A stretch of 64,000 nucleotides of DNA from the NCBI RefSeq assembly GCF_002585305.1, contig NZ_NUNF01000014.1, positions 198,632 through 262,631 on the forward strand, given 5' to 3'. The notes beneath the pieces were generated by a model. That model had not been told where the DNA came from. It saw only the letters and a program-made list of their open reading frames with translations, and ran no database searches. Shown in pieces: positions 61,056-64,000 of the stretch. The DNA is from Bacillus sp. AFS037270. GTDB lineage: Bacteria; Bacillota; Bacilli; Bacillales_B; DSM-18226. A program made the translations under genes and the position numbers. Positions within the stretch are counted from its first letter, which is position 1. Each line of letters opens with the position of its first letter.

Positions 61056-62096
61056 ATGGACACGATCAAACCAATTAAAGTTGGTTCTACAAAATCAGAC
61101 CTAAAAGAAGAACTAACCGCAGCCGAAATGGGGAAACTGTGGGCGACTTATATGGGAAACAGCATGGCAAAATGCATTATAAAGTATTACCTTCAACATG
61201 TTGAGGATGAAGATATTAAAGCATTATTAGAAAACGCATTAAAATTAAGCACAGAGTTCTTAAAAACCACGGAAGAGATTTTCAAGAAAGAAGATTTCCC
61301 AATACCAAAAGGTTTTTCGGAACAAGAAGACGTTAATCTTGGTGCCCCTCGGTTATTTCAAGATGAATATTATGTACACTATTTAAAGTATGCTGCAAAA
61401 GCGGGAATGAGTATTTATAACGTTGCTATACCACTTGTTTATAGGAGGGATGTAGAAGAGTTTTTTATTTATTGTATGGATTCCACGATGGACTTGATGA
61501 AACAAATCAAAGAAATATTAATGAATAAAGGTTTAATCATTAAACCACCTATTATTCCCGTTCCCGACAAAGTTGAATTTGTAAAGCACCAATTTTTAAA
61601 TGGTTTTTTTGGAGATGTAAGACCCTTACATGCATTAGAAATTACCCATCTTTACGATAATATTGAAAATAATGTGACAAGCAAGGCACTGATAATGGCA
61701 TTTAGTCAAGTGGTTAAATCTGAAAAGATACGAAATTTGTTTTTAAAAGGCAAGGATTTTACTCATAAACACGTTGAAAACTACATGGCAAAACTACATA
61801 AAGAAGATTTACCTACACCATCATTTCTTGACCATTTGGTCACCAAATCAACATTTTCTCCTTTTTCGGATAAAATAATGTTATTCCATAAGGCGGATAT
61901 GTTTTCCATGAAAATTAGGGCTTATGGAAACTCTGCGGCTGTAGACGGTAGACACGATATTGGACTCATGTATACAAAGTCATTAATGACTATAGCACAA
62001 TTTGTTGAAGAAGCAGCAAAAATAATGATAGAAAACGGTTGGATGGAACAACCACCATTTGCAGTTGATAGAAATTTGTTAGCCAACGATGAGTAA
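61056..62096 (+). CDS. DUF3231 family protein
   Basis: 346 residues in two homologous four-helix halves (about 15-165 and 185-335): LTAAEMGKLWATYMGNSMAK, HVEDEDIKALLENALKLS and EQEDVNLGAPRLFQDEYYVH in the first; LHALEITHLYDNIENNVTSK in the second. DUF3231 proteins are common in spore formers and resemble ferritin-like/coat protein CotF helices; function not established. AAAGGGAG precedes the ATG. Single gene with no partner. Confidence 0.9.
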   Translation: MDTIKPIKVGSTKSDLKEELTAAEMGKLWATYMGNSMAKCIIKYYLQHVEDEDIKALLENALKLSTEFLKTTEEIFKKEDFPIPKGFSEQEDVNLGAPRLFQDEYYVHYLKYAAKAGMSIYNVAIPLVYRRDVEEFFIYCMDSTMDLMKQIKEILMNKGLIIKPPIIPVPDKVEFVKHQFLNGFFGDVRPLHALEITHLYDNIENNVTSKALIMAFSQVVKSEKIRNLFLKGKDFTHKHVENYMAKLHKEDLPTPSFLDHLVTKSTFSPFSDKIMLFHKADMFSMKIRAYGNSAAVDGRHDIGLMYTKSLMTIAQFVEEAAKIMIENGWMEQPPFAVDRNLLANDE

Positions 62097-62166
62097 CCCT
62101 TTCCAAATTTAGTAATAATTTAACATTTGTTTTTTTTAAAATCCAAAAGAAAAAGGTTAGACAAAT

Positions 62167-62538
62167 GTGAATCCAAAAGAAAAATTAATATGGAGTATAG
62201 CCCTTCCAGGGTTTGGTTAATTACTTAATGGGAAATACCTCAAAGGGATTCTCTTTATTTCATTAGAATTTGTGATTAATGTTGCTCTCATTTTAATGAA
62301 TTAATCATGCTTAGTTTTAACGGTGAAATTGAAAACGCCATTGACCATACAAAATATCAATGGCTTATGTTTTATCCATGTGTTTACTTTTTTGCGATGT
62401 GGGACGGTAAAAATCTTTGGGATATTGTTAGGGACTGTGTGGTTTCCTATGTTAAGTGTAATTCCTGGGGTTATTATAGGTTTACTGTCTTTTCGTATAG
62501 AAAAACTTATTAAGAAACATGCACTAGAAAAAATATAA
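62167..62538 (+). pseudogene. Decayed small membrane protein gene
   Basis: GTG at 62167 starts NPKEKLIWSIALPGFG, stop, LLNGKYLKGILFISLEFVIN, stop, then YQWLMFYPCVYFFAMWDG in a second frame and ILLGTVWFPMLSVIPGVIIG in a third. At least two stops and one frameshift or deletion (near 62410) disrupt a multi-helix membrane protein of a type common in Bacilli. Confidence 0.8.
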
Positions 62539-62583
62539 ATAATATATTGGAGATATCCCGTTTGAATGCTTGAGGAGGATATC

Positions 62584-63681
62584 ATGAAACCTATGCTACC
62601 TATTGAAAAATATTTCGGTGAGTTAGAACTAGTTTATGCATTTTATGGCGCTATGCCTACAGGTGTTAGTGTTTCGGAAACTGGTCGTATTTTCATTTGC
62701 TTTCCGAAATGGGGAGACGATGTTAAATTTACGGTGGCGGAAATTATTGAGGATAAATTGCAGCCTTATCCTAGTTTAGAAACCAATTTGGTAAACCAAG
62801 GGAGCGTCACAATGTCATTCATTAGTGTCCAAAGTGTAGTTGCTGATGGAAGGGGTACACTTTGGGTATTAGATACTGGTGCACCAAATTTTTCTGAACC
62901 TATTAAAGGGGGGGCAAAATTAGTCGCTGTTGATTTAAAAACAAATACAATAAGAAAAATATATACCTTTACAGAAGATGTTGTCCTGCCCACAACTTAT
63001 CTGAATGATGTCCGATTTGATTTTCGTGTTGGAGAAGCAGGTTATGCATATATCACGGATTCTTCTTCTAAAGGACCAGGAGCTATTATAGTAGTAGATT
63101 TAGAAAATGGAATTGCGTTTAGACGGTTAAATGGAGCAAAATCAACCTCACCCGATCCCTATTTTTTACCGAAAGTAGAAGGTGAAATTTTGATGAATCG
63201 AAACAAAGATGGTTCAACTTCTCCATTTAGACTGGCTTCTGATGGTATAGCCATTTCTCCCGATGGAAAGGTTTTATTTTTTTGTCCACTAAGCAGTCGT
63301 CATCTGTTCTCAATCTCAACAGAGGCCCTAAGAGACAGAAATATACCGGACACGGACTTACTATATCATGTTGAGTATTGGGGGGAAAAAGGGGCGTCTG
63401 ATGGAATGATCACCGACGCAAAAGGAACTGTTTATGCTGGAGACTATGAAAACAATAGTATTCGAAAGATATTGCCGAATGGCACAATGGAAACAATCGC
63501 ACATGATCCGAGAATTTTATGGGCGGATACTTTTTCCATTGGTCTGGATCAATATTTATATGTCATTGTGAACCAATTACATCGGCAAGCAAGATTTCAT
63601 TTTGGAAAAGACCTACGACAAAAACCTTATAGTTTACTTCGTATCAAAATTGATGAATTACCTGCTCCTACCTTTTCATAA
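62584..63681 (+). CDS. L-dopachrome tautomerase-related (yellow/MRJP-like) protein
   Basis: 365-residue six-bladed propeller protein of the yellow/major royal jelly family: FYGAMPTGVSVSETGRIFIC, FPKWGDDVKFTVAEI, SVQSVVADGRGTLWVLDTGA, YLNDVRFDFRVGEAGYAYIT, DSSSKGPGAIIVVDL and SDGIAISPDGKVLFFCPLSS. No signal peptide. ATG 62584 with GAGGAGG; the frame extends 18 bp upstream without an RBS. In bacteria the function is unknown; a lactonase-like hydrolysis is possible. Lies alone between pseudogenes. Confidence 0.88.
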   Translation: MKPMLPIEKYFGELELVYAFYGAMPTGVSVSETGRIFICFPKWGDDVKFTVAEIIEDKLQPYPSLETNLVNQGSVTMSFISVQSVVADGRGTLWVLDTGAPNFSEPIKGGAKLVAVDLKTNTIRKIYTFTEDVVLPTTYLNDVRFDFRVGEAGYAYITDSSSKGPGAIIVVDLENGIAFRRLNGAKSTSPDPYFLPKVEGEILMNRNKDGSTSPFRLASDGIAISPDGKVLFFCPLSSRHLFSISTEALRDRNIPDTDLLYHVEYWGEKGASDGMITDAKGTVYAGDYENNSIRKILPNGTMETIAHDPRILWADTFSIGLDQYLYVIVNQLHRQARFHFGKDLRQKPYSLLRIKIDELPAPTFS

Positions 63682-63790
63682 TAAAAATAGTCAATTAATT
63701 GTTTTCATTATAAAGGGTAAAACAAATACGAGTATGCAAGAAGTATTAACCTTATTTACTTCTGCCAAATAAACTCAAAATGGTTTATTA

Positions 63791-63832
63791 GGAACAGTTT
63801 ATTTGGTCAGTGTTAAACTGTTCCTGTAAATT
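63791..63832 (+). terminator. Terminator downstream of the MRJP-like gene
   Basis: GGAACAGTTTA and TAAACTGTTCC stem with a 12-base loop, then TTTTTT. Confidence 0.75.
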
Positions 63833-63872
63833 TTTTATAATGTCGGTAAGTTCAATGCTGTATTGATATTAT

Positions 63873-64000
63873 TTAAATCCAAATTGGTTCAATTTCCCTC
63901 TCAGTTAAAAATTTAGGAATTCGTTTTCCTTGTTTAGGTTCTTTGATTTTCGCAGCAGGATTTTTAGCTTAATGCCCTTCCTCGTGTGACCAACGAAATA
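63873..64000 (-). pseudogene. Tyrosine recombinase (integrase) remnant, runs off the window
   Basis: On the minus strand: RWSHEEGH, stop, AKNPAAKIKEPKQGKRIPKF, then LTEREIEPIWI and stop. The NPAAKIKxPKxxKRxPKFLTExE block is the linker between the core-binding and catalytic domains of phage/Xer-type recombinases. The internal stop and the early end show decay. Confidence 0.65.

Overview
The window looks like chromosomal DNA of a Bacillaceae member (Bacillus sensu lato, such as Neobacillus, Mesobacillus or Cytobacillus). It is AT-rich, has strong AGGAGG-type ribosome binding sites and many TTG/GTG starts, and carries long-form HPF, a glnQHMP operon, PspA, SR1P, YhgE, DUF3231 and YocS-like families, together with dispersed palindromes of the kind seen in that group. 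No rRNA, tRNA, CRISPR array, prophage or intact insertion sequence is visible. The assignment to a genus is inference.

Layout. 1-5166: end of a fructoside uptake and cleavage operon (binding-protein tail, two ABC permeases, fructokinase, GH32 beta-fructosidase, DUF624 protein). 5200-7300: a 44-residue BA3454-type protein and hpf on the minus strand, then a LysM hydrolase-like protein. 7300-14400: a patchwork of small duplicated genes, orphan immunity-type genes (DUF3885, a histidine-less CPBP protein, WapI-like, DUF6584), palindromic repeats, a 52-bp tandem array and two minus-strand enzymes. 14677-19882: YhgE/Pip-type membrane protein, bicupin, secreted Ig-repeat protein. 20215-22040: a short Ser/Thr-rich membrane protein, ApbE (FMN transferase) and a ferric-reductase-like cytochrome. 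23219-33587: what appears to be a complete 2-O-alpha-mannosyl-D-glycerate pathway: split fructose-type PTS, GH38 alpha-mannosidase, mannose-6-P isomerase, glycerate kinase and a PRD regulator, with an extra C69 peptidase. 33630-41164: MetE-like enzyme, BASS transporter, CBS and thiamine-binding proteins, glnQHMP, TauE-like permease. 41304-45299: transglycosylase with Ig repeats, then a three-gene PspA operon with a degenerate M50 protease homologue. 45465-45880: second 52-bp array. 47070-57479: a two-regulator (GntR/FCD) locus with a split transketolase, dehydrogenases, two near-identical MFS carriers, a PFK paralogue, SR1P and RpiB. 57601-60034: Rex-controlled ldh plus an MFS gene. 60107-64000: a truncated copy of the psp operon, DUF3231, a yellow/MRJP-like protein and decayed genes including an integrase remnant.

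How it fits together. Most intact operons feed sugars or glycosides into glycolysis: fructosides to fructose-6-P; mannosylglycerate to mannose-6-P plus glycerate, then fructose-6-P and phosphoglycerate; and an unidentified compound through the transketolase locus. The transketolase locus shows the clearest regulatory logic in the window: four sigma-A-type promoters are each followed by a related CTTAGTAkACAAG operator. The least explained material is the non-coding architecture: two 52-bp palindromic arrays between convergent genes, a 21-bp phased GTAGAAT array, six copies of a GGGACGGTTCTC palindrome, and a duplicated 44-codon gene that carries its leader, terminator and palindrome with it.
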